Below, in pieces: positions 46,296 to 56,469 of a stretch of 64,000 nt of DNA (the first letter of the stretch is position 1; each line of letters opens with the position of its first letter). The DNA comes from Plantago ovata (taxonomy: Eukaryota > Streptophyta > Magnoliopsida > Lamiales > Plantaginaceae): contig CM051458.1 of NCBI GenBank assembly GCA_028274465.1, positions 31,508,692 to 31,572,691 of the forward strand. The letters are read 5' to 3'. The translations under genes and the position numbers were made by a program. Under the pieces are notes generated by a model. It was not told the origin of the DNA, did not search any database, and saw only the letters and a list, made by a program, of their open reading frames with translations.

Positions 46296-48014
46296 GACCA
46301 CGGAGACGTCTGGATTCTTCATGTTGATGGATCCTCGTCAGGAAAAAATGGCGGGATAGGAATATACTTCAAGAGTCCCGGAGGGGCTGAACTAGAGTAC
46401 GCAGTTACTCTTAGTTTCCCGGTCTCCAACAATGAAGCAGAATATGAAGCCATCCTCATCGCTCTACGTATGGCAAAATCATTGGAAGTGAAGAAGCTAC
46501 ATCTCTTCACCGATTCTCAACTGGCCGAGAAGCAAATCTCGGGGAAATTCAAAACCAAGAAAGACTCACTTGCTGAGTACAAGAGCGCCATCACGGAAGA
46601 AATTCAAAAGTTTGAAAGCTGTGAGATTGAAAAGTTCTCAAGAGATCTCAATCAAAGGGCAGATGCCCTATCAAAGTATGCTTCAGCCTCCGGAGGAGTT
46701 GATACCCGGAATGTGATACTCATGAGGATCAATGCATCATCTCTGTGGTCATCAAAGCCAAACGTCTTGGCAATTGACGATCAACCGAATTGGATGCAAG
46801 AGATAACAACATATCTCAAAAATGGAAGCCTTCCTCGTGACAAGGCTGAAGCAAGAAGAGTCAAAGGGAAAGCTCCTCGATACATCATGCAAGGAGACTA
46901 CTTGTACAAAAGGTCTTTCGAGGGAGTCTACTTGAGATGCGTCGCCGAGCATGAAGTTCAAAAACTTCTTGGAGAGATGCATCGAGGAAGTTGCGGCGAC
47001 CATGCCGGAGGAAGAACCCTCGCGCAAAAAGTCATTCGACAAGGATACTACTGGCCCACTGTTCGCGAAGACGCTGCCCAATTTGTGAGAAAGTGCGAGG
47101 AGTGTCAATTGCACGCCAATTTGATCAACGTCCCGGCGAAACCTCTCATGCCCATCGCCATCACCTGCCCTTTCGACATATGGGGCATCGACATAGTCGG
47201 TCCCTTCCCAAGAGGTACGGGTCAAAAGAAGTTCATCATTGTTGCGGTCGAATACTTTAGCAAGTGGGCGGAAGTTGAGGCAGTATCTACCATCACCGAA
47301 CAAAGAGTCATGAACTTCGTATGGAGGAACATCGTGTGTCGATTTGGCTTGCCAAGGGTCCTCATCTCGGATAATGGTGCTCAATTTTGTGGCCAAAGAT
47401 TCAATGAATGGTGCAAGGAAATGAAGATTGAGAGGAGGTATACCTCTGTAGGACATCCTCAATCCAATGGGCAAACAGAAGCCGTCAACAAAATCCTCGT
47501 CAACAACTTGCAGAAGAGGTTCGCTACCAACAGGGACTGGGTCGACGAGCTTGATGGAGTGGTGTGGGCATACCGCACTACTTCAAAGACAGCTACAAGA
47601 GAGACTCCATTCTCGCTAGTTTACGGGTCCGAGGCGGTCATACCAGCAGAAGTGGCGGTGGAAACCCTCAGAATCCAAGGGTATCAACCCGAGGACAATC
47701 ATACAGAGAGACTCTTCGATCTCGAAACAATCAGTGAATCGAGGACCAACGCCTTGGCCAATATCCTCAGATATCAAGCACTCATCGCGAAGACCTACAA
47801 CAAAGGCGTAAGAGAAAGAGACTTCCAAGTTGGAGACCTAGTACTCCGAAGAGCAGACATCTTGGGCAAAGTTGGGAAGATGCAACCCAATTGGGAAGGC
47901 CCCTACAAGATAATTGAAGCAAGGTCCAACGGAAGTTATCGTCTTCAAGACATGGAGGGAAGGGTATTGAAAAATCCATGGAATACTTCTAACCTCCAGA
48001 GATTCTACGCTTGA
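46296..48014 (+). CDS. Tat element second (archaeal-type) RNase H and integrase
   Basis: Open frame containing VWILHVDGSSS, NNEAEYEAILIAL and FTDSQL (second RNase H, from about 46308), then GDHAGGRT and CEECQ (integrase zinc-binding region), then the integrase core with WGIDIVGPF, LISDNGAQF and NGQTEAVNK supplying the D, D, E residues, then a C-terminal VGDLVLRR and NWEGPYKI (chromo-like/GPY) module. It ends TGA at 48012-48014 and appears intact apart from the frame change relative to RT. An ATG is available at 46470, inside the second RNase H. Confidence 0.85.
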   Translation, partial: DHGDVWILHVDGSSSGKNGGIGIYFKSPGGAELEYAVTLSFPVSNNEAEYEAILIALRMAKSLEVKKLHLFTDSQLAEKQISGKFKTKKDSLAEYKSAITEEIQKFESCEIEKFSRDLNQRADALSKYASASGGVDTRNVILMRINASSLWSSKPNVLAIDDQPNWMQEITTYLKNGSLPRDKAEARRVKGKAPRYIMQGDYLYKRSFEGVYLRCVAEHEVQKLLGEMHRGSCGDHAGGRTLAQKVIRQGYYWPTVREDAAQFVRKCEECQLHANLINVPAKPLMPIAITCPFDIWGIDIVGPFPRGTGQKKFIIVAVEYFSKWAEVEAVSTITEQRVMNFVWRNIVCRFGLPRVLISDNGAQFCGQRFNEWCKEMKIERRYTSVGHPQSNGQTEAVNKILVNNLQKRFATNRDWVDELDGVVWAYRTTSKTATRETPFSLVYGSEAVIPAEVAVETLRIQGYQPEDNHTERLFDLETISESRTNALANILRYQALIAKTYNKGVRERDFQVGDLVLRRADILGKVGKMQPNWEGPYKIIEARSNGSYRLQDMEGRVLKNPWNTSNLQRFYA

Positions 48015-48737
48015 AGTTGCCAAGAGAAAAAGCTTTTTGAAAACTTATGTGGAAGGTCCATGATCGAGGAGGATTCCTCACTGGTCCAAGTGAGAGGCAC
48101 CCCTTGCTTTTGTTAAAAAGTTGTTGTAAGCAAGCTGGCCGAAGAGCCCCCATTGTAATTGCATTTCCGACAAATCAATACAATGTCTCTTTCAACAAGA
48201 AATGTTCAAGTATAGAGCTACTATACTCAAAAATAAGACTACTCGATCGAGAAAGCTTACTTTAAGAAAAGCTATTCGATTTCCATGATTAAGGGGAACC
48301 CTCCCCGCGCTCTAAACTCTATAAGAGGATCGATCAGGAAACCACTCAAAGAAGAAAAAGCGAGTAGATGGAAGTGATCGAGGAGAGAGACTTCCAGTCT
48401 TTCTAACTCAACACTTAGAAATTTTTCTAAGTTCAAACACTTAGAATTTTTTCTCAAATGATCCAATGATCGAGAAGCATCGATAGATCGAAGAGCTCGC
48501 AGCGAAGAACATTGGTTCTCGATTCTAACTTATACTTGTTTAACTACTCTATCCAAGTTATACGTCATAACAAAAATGGATTAGAAAAACACAAGTAAAG
48601 AAATCGAAGAGCATTGCATTTTATTGAAGGAAAAGAGTAGCAAACAAACAACAACAGGAAAATTATGTTACAAACATAGATGTTGCGAGGAGCGCCACAA
48701 GGGCCGAATGAAGATTGTTTGAAAATAAAAACAAGTT
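48015..48737 (+). other. 3' untranslated stretch of the Tat element up to the gap
   Basis: No coding signal. Repeated short words around GATCGA and CTTAGAA at 48240-48490 form no clear array. The 3' LTR expected after it is not seen. Confidence 0.5.
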
Positions 48738-48837
48738 NNNNNNNNNNNNNNNNNNNNNNNNNNNNNNNNNNNNNNNNNNNNNNNNNNNNNNNNNNNNNNN
48801 NNNNNNNNNNNNNNNNNNNNNNNNNNNNNNNNNNNNN
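48738..48837. other. assembly gap of 100 N
   Basis: Exactly 100 unknown bases, probably a placeholder of unknown true length. It separates the plus-strand Tat element from a minus-strand gag, so the missing parts of both elements may lie in it. Confidence 0.95.
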
Positions 48838-49835
48838 CACATATGAGCCCCGTGCCCATAGTTCTTGCATATTCGGCATACTTCGTTCGAAACAGCTGTT
48901 CCGGTTGCGCTCTTGAGGACTTGCTTCAATTCATTGGTAAAGCACTCGAATTGATCCCCATTCCCCCTATACATAGGGGCTTCTTGAGTCGGTGGAGCTT
49001 CAGGTCCACGTCTCCTAACCATTGCTCTTGGGTCCTTGAACTGCGAACCCTTAGCAAGCCTTTCGAAAACTGCCCAGACGGCTTCTGCGGTTTCCTCCCA
49101 AATATTGCCTCGGCATTGGAAATCCACCACTTGTTGGTTCTCGAAAGTTAGTCCATTGTAGAAGTGTTGGACTAGGTCAGAAAGTTCAAAACCATGGTGA
49201 GGGCACTTGTTCGTGAGATCTTGGAACCTCTCAAACGCGGTGTAGATGGTCTCGTCATAGTCCTGCTTGAATCCAGTGATTTGCGCCTTTAGCGCGGTAG
49301 TCAAGGTGTGAGGGAAGTATTTTTCCATGAAAGCTGAAAAAACCTTCTCCCAAGTGTCCAGCGAGCCTGCTGGTAGAGAACTCAACCATGACTTGGCTCT
49401 GTCGCCAAGTCCCATAGCAAAAACCTTCATCCTCAACACATCCGTTGTTATTTCAGCTTCGGGTCGTGGGAGTTGGTTGACGAAATCATCGATATCGTGC
49501 AAGTACCCCATCACATCTTCCCTTGATAAGCCATAGAACCTCGGAAGTTGTTGGAATGCGTGGTTCTTGATTTCCAGATCTCGGGTTGCAGATGAAAGAA
49601 CAATCGCCGGTCCCCTCATACGATCCTTGGTGGGTTGAACCCATGCTTTCAGTGGTCTAGCTTCTGCCATTCCGTCGATTTCCTTGAAAAGAATGTGTAG
49701 AGATTCAGAGAAATCGGTATCCTCTATTTCCTCTAGTGCACGCCTGTCGAGTAGTCGCCTTCTTTGGTGGTAGACTCTGTCGATCTCGGCAATTGAATCA
49801 GCAAGTGGTGTTCCTTTAGATCGTGTATGTGGCAT
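48838..49835 (-). CDS. Athila-type gag, C terminus in gap
   Basis: ATG at 49835 (MPHTRSKGTPLAD). The capsid domain has the same blocks as the gag of element 2 but no internal stop: FYGLSREDVMGYLHDIDDF, MGLGDRAKSWLSSLPAGS, FMEKYFPHTL. The zinc knuckle CRICKNYGHGAHM is cut by the Ns after its His. About 330 residues are readable. This is the best preserved gag of its type here. Confidence 0.8.
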
Positions 49836-49980
49836 ACACTATCTGTAACAGACTAGGAAAGCAGTATCAGAGAGAGATTAAAAAGGAAAACTAAATCTAA
49901 TAGAATTAGGAATTGAATGCTGAAAATATAATCAAATTAAACAGAAAAAAGGAGTATCGTCCCCGGCAACGGCGCCAATT

Positions 49981-51252
49981 TGATGAACGCGGATTTGTCG
50001 GGTTCCGGTTCAGTCAAATAGATTTATTATTTAGCCAAAGGCAATTCACAACTACAACGAAAACCGTAGTGTAGCAGTAGAATGACCTCGAGTGTCGTTC
50101 TCTCAGGACTATAACTAGTTTTATCTATTTAACTAGAGAATATAAAACAACAGACGTAATAGCAAAGGGGTTTCTAGCAGATAATGGAGATTGGTGATAG
50201 TATGATCCTTCAAAGCATAACGGGTCGATAATCATGCATAAATTCCTCGGTCTTGCATGGAGATCTTTGATCAATCTAATGTCCTGTTGTAAATATTAAG
50301 CACTACGAAGATAATGGTTCTGACAAGTCAATCTCTATTGTCCAATTGTGTTCCGTAATTATTCAACACTACGAAGATAAACATGCGTATAGGTCGACGA
50401 GGGTCCAAGTGTGCATAATAATTAATACAACATACGACAATTTAGGCTGAGCCTGATCAACGAAATAAAGCAATAACACGGAGTATAATGCGCGATATAG
50501 CCATTAGCATGATTATCTTCCCTTCGCTAAGAGTTCACATACTACCACCAACGATAAGTTTAGCTACTCATAATAGGCATGCAATCAACAAAAATCATAG
50601 AAGAAAACATGTTGAAAGATAAATAAGAATAACTAGAATAAACTGTAAGATACAATGTTACCGAAGGTTGTCAATCTCCGAAGAATTGCGATCCTACAAG
50701 CTCCAATCTGCTATGAAAAAGTGTCCCCTAAGCTACGAACCCCCAGAACAGGCTCTGGGAAGTTCCTACCTAAAACTACAGAGAAAGGTGAGAAAGTAGG
50801 TCTGGAAAAGTATGAATTTCGGAGAAAATCTGAGCAACTATATAGGCCTCGAATAAGTGTGGGGCGGTTCGCCCCACGTCCCGAGCGGTTCGTCCGGGAG
50901 ACTTTTTCGCGGAATTCCGCATTTTCGATGCGTTTTTGGATTTCTTCCCCTTTTCGGACTCGGTTTCTGACTTCTAGTGGCCTTCTAACCTCCAGATTCG
51001 ACCCCTAGACTCCAAATCCTATCCGGAAACCTTCATATACTCCAACTAGGCTTCTGGAACACCAATTCCTTGTCAACTTCAATATAATTGCCCGGAAATC
51101 CTCGATTTTCAACCAAAACCTGTAAAATAAAATCTAAAGGGAAACGTGACACTATTCTAATAAAATGCACTAAAATATAGCTAAATTAACATAGAGGATA
51201 GCTAAAATAGGTGAAAAAGACTCAAATGAAAGTGTAAAATACACATTCATCA
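49981..51252 (-). repeat. LTR F
   Basis: 1272 bases, TGATGAACGCGG...ACACATTCATCA. It belongs with D and H by sequence (GAATGACCTCGAGTGTCGTTCTCTC-type region). GC-palindrome array at about 50856-50905. PBS adjacent at 49960-49977 (TGGCGCCGTTGCCGGGGA). Confidence 0.85.
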
Positions 51253-53002
51253 GTTCCCTAACCATGTAATGACTTTTCTCCCAGCTTAAGGTTAAATTGC
51301 ATTCAATGCACCTTTTCAAAACAAGATCTAATCTTTGCAAGCATTCATCAAATGAATCACCGAAAAGAGAAAAATCATCCATGAAAACTTCAACAAACTT
51401 AGTTACCATATTAGAGAAAACAGAAAGCATGCACCTTTGGAAAGTGGCGGGGGCGTTACATAGCCCAAACGGCATCCTCCTATAGGCAAACGTCCCGAAT
51501 GGGCAAGTGAATGTCGTCTTCTCTTGATCCTCCGGTGCAATCGGAATCTGGTAGAAACCTGACAAACCATCAAGAAAACAATAGAATTTCCACCCCGCAA
51601 GGCGGTTTAGCATGTCATCTATAAATGGCAAAGGGAAGTGGTCTTTCTTAGTGGCGGCATTTAATCTTCTATAGTCAATGCACATCCGCCATCCAGTGGT
51701 TTTCCTAACCGGTACTAACTCTCCCTTCTCATTCTCTTCTACCGTGACCCCTGATTTTTTAGGAACTACATGAACAGGGCTCAACAATCGACTATCAGGA
51801 ATGGGGTAAATCATATCGGCATCTAGCAACTTGATTACTTCTTTCTTTACCACCTCTTGCATGGCCGGATTTATCCTACGCTGAGGTTGCCTAACGGGTT
51901 TGGCATCTTGTTCTAGAGTGATGTTGTGCACACACCGAGTAGGGCTAATTCCCTTGATATCACTAATCCCCCATCCTATAGCTGCAGAATTTTCTTTCAA
52001 AATTTCAATTAGCCTACTTTCTTCATCGTTGGAAAGATGTGAGGAGACGATCACAGGCTTCTTCTGATTTTCTCCTAAGTAGACATATTTGAGGTGCGCA
52101 GGAAGTGGCTTTAATTCTAAGCTAGGCTCTTCAGGAAATTTACTTTCTTCCTCTTCTTTACCTAAGGGTTCAAGCACTTCTTCTCCTACGGGAATTTCTA
52201 GGGTGCTATCCATTATTTCAACTAATTCCTTTGCTTCTTCGGTCATGTAACATGTCTCAGCCTGCATGGTTAGTGCCTCCTCAAGAGGTTCACGATCATC
52301 ATAGCAATGATGAAATTCGGAAATCACAGAATCATAGCAATCCAAAAAATTTAATTCTTCTATGACTTCCTTATCTCCGATGCTACATCCTACCAATTCA
52401 ACTTTCTCACCCATTACCTCAATGGAGATTTTCTTGCCTTTGAGTTCAAGGCATGTGTTGGTAGTTGCCATAAATGGTCTCCCAAGTAGTACTACGTGTT
52501 CGTGAATGTGGCTCTTTCCCTCGTCTGCAGAGTTCATTACCACAAAATCAGCTGGAATTATCAATTTGTCCACTTTCACAAGGATATCCTCTATTATCCC
52601 GACTGGCCTCTTCACACTTTGGTCTGCCATTTGGACAACCATATCAGTTGGTATCAATTCACCGAGATCCAGGGCCTTGTATACTGAATAGGGCATTAAG
52701 TTAATGCTAGCCCCCAAGTCAAGCATAGCCTTCGTGGTTCGACCATTCCCCAAAGCGATGTTGATGATGAAACTTCCAGGATCTCCTTTCTTCACAGGCA
52801 TCCCGGCAATTGAATTCACCGTATCAACCCAATTAACTTCCTTTCCTGAAGTAACCCTTTTGTTCTTCATCTCACGAAAGAATTTCGTATAAGCCGGAAT
52901 GTTTTGGATTAACTCCAAGAGAGGCACATTAACTTCAACTTTTGAGAGGCGTTGAAATAGAGAGGTGACTCTTGAATATCCTTCTTGGCTGGCTTGATCC
53001 AA
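51253..53002 (-). CDS. Athila-like protease and reverse transcriptase, truncated by LTR F
   Basis: The long frame starts at about 53002 and keeps open to the LTR. Protease site MLDLGASINLMP at residues 94-105 (DLG is common in this lineage) with VVLLGRPFM. RT motifs: TGWRMCIDYRRLN, FLDGLSGFYQIPI, TFAYRRMPFGLCNAPATFQRC, catalytic FMDDFS. The frame ends after KSHYMVRE, exactly at LTR F. The remaining RT, RNase H and integrase are absent. Confidence 0.85.
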
Positions 53003-54476
53003 CTTGGGAATGGCACATGTGGTTCCGGGGGCACATATGGATTAGAAGATTTGTGAAGTACTACTGGCGTAGGAGTTCCCCCTTCGACCTCATCATCAAC
53101 CATATCTTCCTCAGATGGTCTTGGTTCATCATCTTTCTCTTGAGGTTCTTTGGAACTTTCACTAACTTCTTGTTCTGTGCTTGGTCCTGCATTGTCGGTC
53201 CCAGAAGATTCAACACGTTTAGGGGGCACGAAGTTAGGAATTTTGGTCATCTTTCCTCCACGGAGTAGTAGATTCACTTCTTCATACTCAGGTTCCTCAG
53301 TAGTAACAGTTGGAAGTGGCTTGGGATCGATGAAATCAGCTCCAGGTGTCAAAACGGGGGAACTGGGGTCGTCCAGCTCCCTGGAGCTGGGAGGCGATTC
53401 GCCGCCTGCCCCGGGCGATTCGCCTGGGGCGAGCCGAATTGCCCCCAACTCTTTGCCTGTGGGGGGCGATTCGCCCCCCACGCTGGGCGGTTCGCCCCCA
53501 CCTCCAGGGGGGCGTCTTCGTCTAAAATCGTCTTTCCTTCAGTTTGATGAATCTCCTCTGCCTTTTGACACTTCAACAAGCTAAATTCCTCTATCAGTTG
53601 CTCAGTTACTTTGACTGCTTCAAAAGCCTTTTCGATGCGAAGATTGTTTTCAGCTTGCCCTGCGTGTGCTATCTCAAAAACATTCTTAATGGCCTTAATC
53701 CCTCCGTAAAATGCAAGTTCATCCTCCTCACTGATATCTTCGTCCTCAGAATATCCTTCGTATAAGCCTTCAGTTTCGCACCGATTTGAATTCTCGTTGG
53801 TGACTTGACTCGACATTAGCCTCTCAGATTGTGCAGATCCACTAGCGTACCTTTGAAAGACCTTCTCTGCCTCTTCAACTGTACATTCTTCGAATCCTCC
53901 ACACATCCCATCCACTTGAAGCCTAACATCATCACGTAGACCACCAACAAAATACCAAATCAGCTCCCCGTCGTCGAAACGGTGATGGGGGCACTCACGT
54001 TTATACAACTCAAAACGTTCATAGGTGTCACGGAACCGCTCATACTCTCATTGCTCGAAGTGCTCGATCCGACTCCGCAAGGCAATCGTCTCATGGTAAG
54101 GCATAAAACGCGCCAAGAACTCCTCTACCACTTGGCCCCAGGTTCTCAGGGATCCTGGTGCTAACCTTGCCATCCAAATTCTCGGTTCGTATCCCAGAGC
54201 AAAAGAAAATAATTTCCTGCATAATTGGTCCTCGGTGAACCCCCTTGCTGGAACTTTTGCTATTTCTTCCTCGTAGGATCTGATGAAACTCAACGGATTC
54301 ATCCCCACTCCATCTTCGAACCTCGGTATCCTTCTCACTACAGAACTCGTTACCTCATACCCTGATAACTCTTCTTCCAAGTATATAGCTGACCCTTTCT
54401 TGACTTGCGAGAATGTAGGTGTCAAGCGAGCTTTTAAGGTCGTCATACCTGGAAATCTAGAATAGGAGTAACTCAA
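52909..54476 (-). pseudogene. second-type gag of the LTR G element
   Basis: ATG at 54476. Capsid-like blocks MNPLSFIRSYEEEIAKVP, LCRKLFSFALGYEPRIWMARL, SLRTWGQVVEEFLARFMP. A single in-frame TGA at 54048 interrupts it; the frame then continues with ERFELYKRECPHHRFDDGELIWYF and an acidic region to about 53520. A frame change in the GC-palindrome block (53385-53515) shifts reading to the GESP-repeat frame, 53481-52909, which leads to pol. No CCHC knuckle was seen. Confidence 0.75.
53385..53515. repeat. GC-palindrome array inside gag
   Basis: Four to six units such as GGGCGATTCGCC, GGGGGCGATTCGCCCCCC and GGGCGGTTCGCCC separated by short spacers. One frame reads repeated GESPP/GESPG, another ANRP. 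Same motif as in the LTR arrays. Confidence 0.85.
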
Positions 54477-54641
54477 AACTGAAAATTAGTCTCGTTAGAA
54501 GTCTCGAAAATCAAGAAAATTTCTGGAAATCACCTATAAAATCGAAAAAGACTAATACTACTAAAACTAGGAATTGAATGCTGAAAATATATAAAAGCTA
54601 AACAGAAAAAAGGAGTATAGTCCCCGGCAACGGCGCCAATT

Positions 54642-55819
54642 TGATGAACTGGAATTTGTTAGATTCAATTAATCAAATAAATTTATTTTTAGCCAACGAC
54701 AATTCACAACTACAACGAAAACCGTAGTGTAGTAAAATAACCTCGAGTGTCGATCTCTAAGGACTATAACTAGCTTTATCTAATTTAACTTAAACTATAA
54801 AATCAACAGACGACTTAGCACAAATTTTTCTTATCAAGATAATGGAAGTTAGTGATAGTATGATCATTCAAAGCATAGCCGGTTAATAATCATGCATGAA
54901 GTACCCGATCGTTTTGCATAGCGATCTAAGATCATGAATTGTCCAATGTGTTCCGTTCAATTAAACACTACGAAGATAGAGGGCTTAGATAGATCAAAGA
55001 AATAAAGCAATAACTCAAAGTCTGATTCGCATTACCGCCATCATGCATAATTAATAACCCTCACTAAGAAATCACATACTATCACCAACGATAGATTTAG
55101 CTACTCATAGATGTCATGCAATCAACAGAAATCAAAGCAAGATTGAATGAAAACATGTTGAAAGATATAAATATAAATAGAAAAATCATGAGATACAATG
55201 TTACCGTCGAAGGTTGTTAATCTCCGAAGATTCGTGAACTCACAAGCTCCAAATTGATAAGAAAAATAGTCTCCTATGCTAAGAATTCACAGAACAGGCT
55301 CTGGAGAATTCCTACCTAAAACTAATGAGAAAGGTATGAAAAAAGGTCTAAAAAAGTATGAAAAAACGTAGAGAAACAGCAACTATATATAGGAGTTCGG
55401 AACGTGTGGGGCGAGTCGCCCCACACACCGGGCGAACTGCCTGGTGTGGGGCGAACCGCCCGGGAGCTCCAGTCGGCGAGGAACGCATTTTTGACGCGTT
55501 TTTGGATTTCTTCTCCTTTTCGGACTCGGATTTTGCCTTCTAGTGACCTTTAAGCCTTCAAACTCGACCACTAGACTTCAAATCCCATCCGGAACCTTCT
55601 AGATACTCCAAAAATGTCCTCGGAAGACCGATTCTTAGTTCTCTTCAATATAATTGCCCGGAAAATCACGTTTTTCACCTAAAACCTGTAAAATGCAAAC
55701 TAAAGGGAAACGTGACACTATTCTAATAAAATGCACTATAATATAGCTAAATTAACATAGAGGATAGCAAAAATAGGTGAAAAAAGACTCGAATGAAGGT
55801 GAAAAATACACGTTCATCA
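54642..55819 (-). repeat. LTR G with PBS at 54621-54638
   Basis: 1178 bases, TGATGAACTGG...ACGTTCATCA; right flank ATTAG. GC-palindrome array at about 55405-55470. The PBS is an exact TGGCGCCGTTGCCGGGGA. Confidence 0.85.
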
Positions 55820-56460
55820 ATTAGTTACTGAACAAAGATTAGAAAAAGATCAACAATAACAACTCCATATCTAATTAACAGTTTAAGATTATTCACATAC
55901 AAGATCTACATAATATCATGATCATTCGTAACCCAAACAAAGAACAGATTCCAACATTCCAAGCTAGTCAATAACACATATATAGTTTTTCCAAGAGAAA
56001 CAGATCAACCATACGTATCGCTTCTCTTATCGTTTTGCACACAAAAAAACAGCTTCTTCATATCATTATGCTCTACACCACACAGTATCCTAATCTAGAA
56101 TTAGAAGATAAATAGTAGATTCTCATGTAAGTATTGCATCTCAAATACATATGAACAAAACACAAAAGATAATCAGATATACAAATTCAATCATGGACTA
56201 AAAATTCAAATACATAAATCATCATTATTCGTGATTGTATTACTTAACGAAGAACAGAACCACAGGAACATTGGGATAAAATCAATACCTAATCAATAGA
56301 TGAAGTATCAAGTCGTGCAACAATTGGAGAAAAATCAGTCATATGTTCTTCTTCATCGTCAATTGCATTACATGGGAAAGTTTAGTGGATAAAAGTATTG
56401 ATATTACACATACATACATACTAAACTGAATTTGCAAGACAAATAGATTACTACGTGTCT
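55820..56460. other. AT-rich stretch after LTR G
   Basis: No coding or transposon signal recognised. It probably belongs to the hAT element whose transposase follows. Confidence 0.4.
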
Positions 56461-56469
56461 TTATTGTTA

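Larger units (their letters stand above)
40806..48737 (+). mobile_element. Ty3/gypsy element, Tat lineage (dual RNase H), 3' end lost at gap
   Basis: The order is 5' LTR, PBS, gag, protease, RT, RNase H, second RNase H, integrase, on the plus strand. The second RNase H and pol order fit the Tat/Ogre/Retand group. A few stops and frame changes interrupt an otherwise well-kept coding region. The 3' LTR is not present before the Ns at 48738. Confidence 0.85.
48838..51252 (-). mobile_element. Athila-like element with LTR F, 5' end only
   Basis: LTR F (5' LTR), PBS at 49960-49977 and gag are present; the rest runs into the gap. It is inserted in the RT of the element ending with LTR G. GTTCC at 51253-51257 is the expected target duplication, but the partner end is not in the window. 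Confidence 0.75.
51253..55819 (-). mobile_element. Athila-like element with LTR G, cut inside RT
   Basis: LTR G, PBS (54621-54638), gag of a second type, protease and RT up to the insertion of LTR F. The rest of pol and the 3' end are not contiguous. LTR E with 39544-39977 could be its far end, since E and G share details such as the GTGTGGGGCGAGTCGCCCCA block. Confidence 0.75.

Noticed and set aside
27503..55819. Reading LTRs C and G as the two ends of one giant element
   Set aside because: Flanks AGGTC and ATTAG do not match and LTR E with its own PBS lies between.
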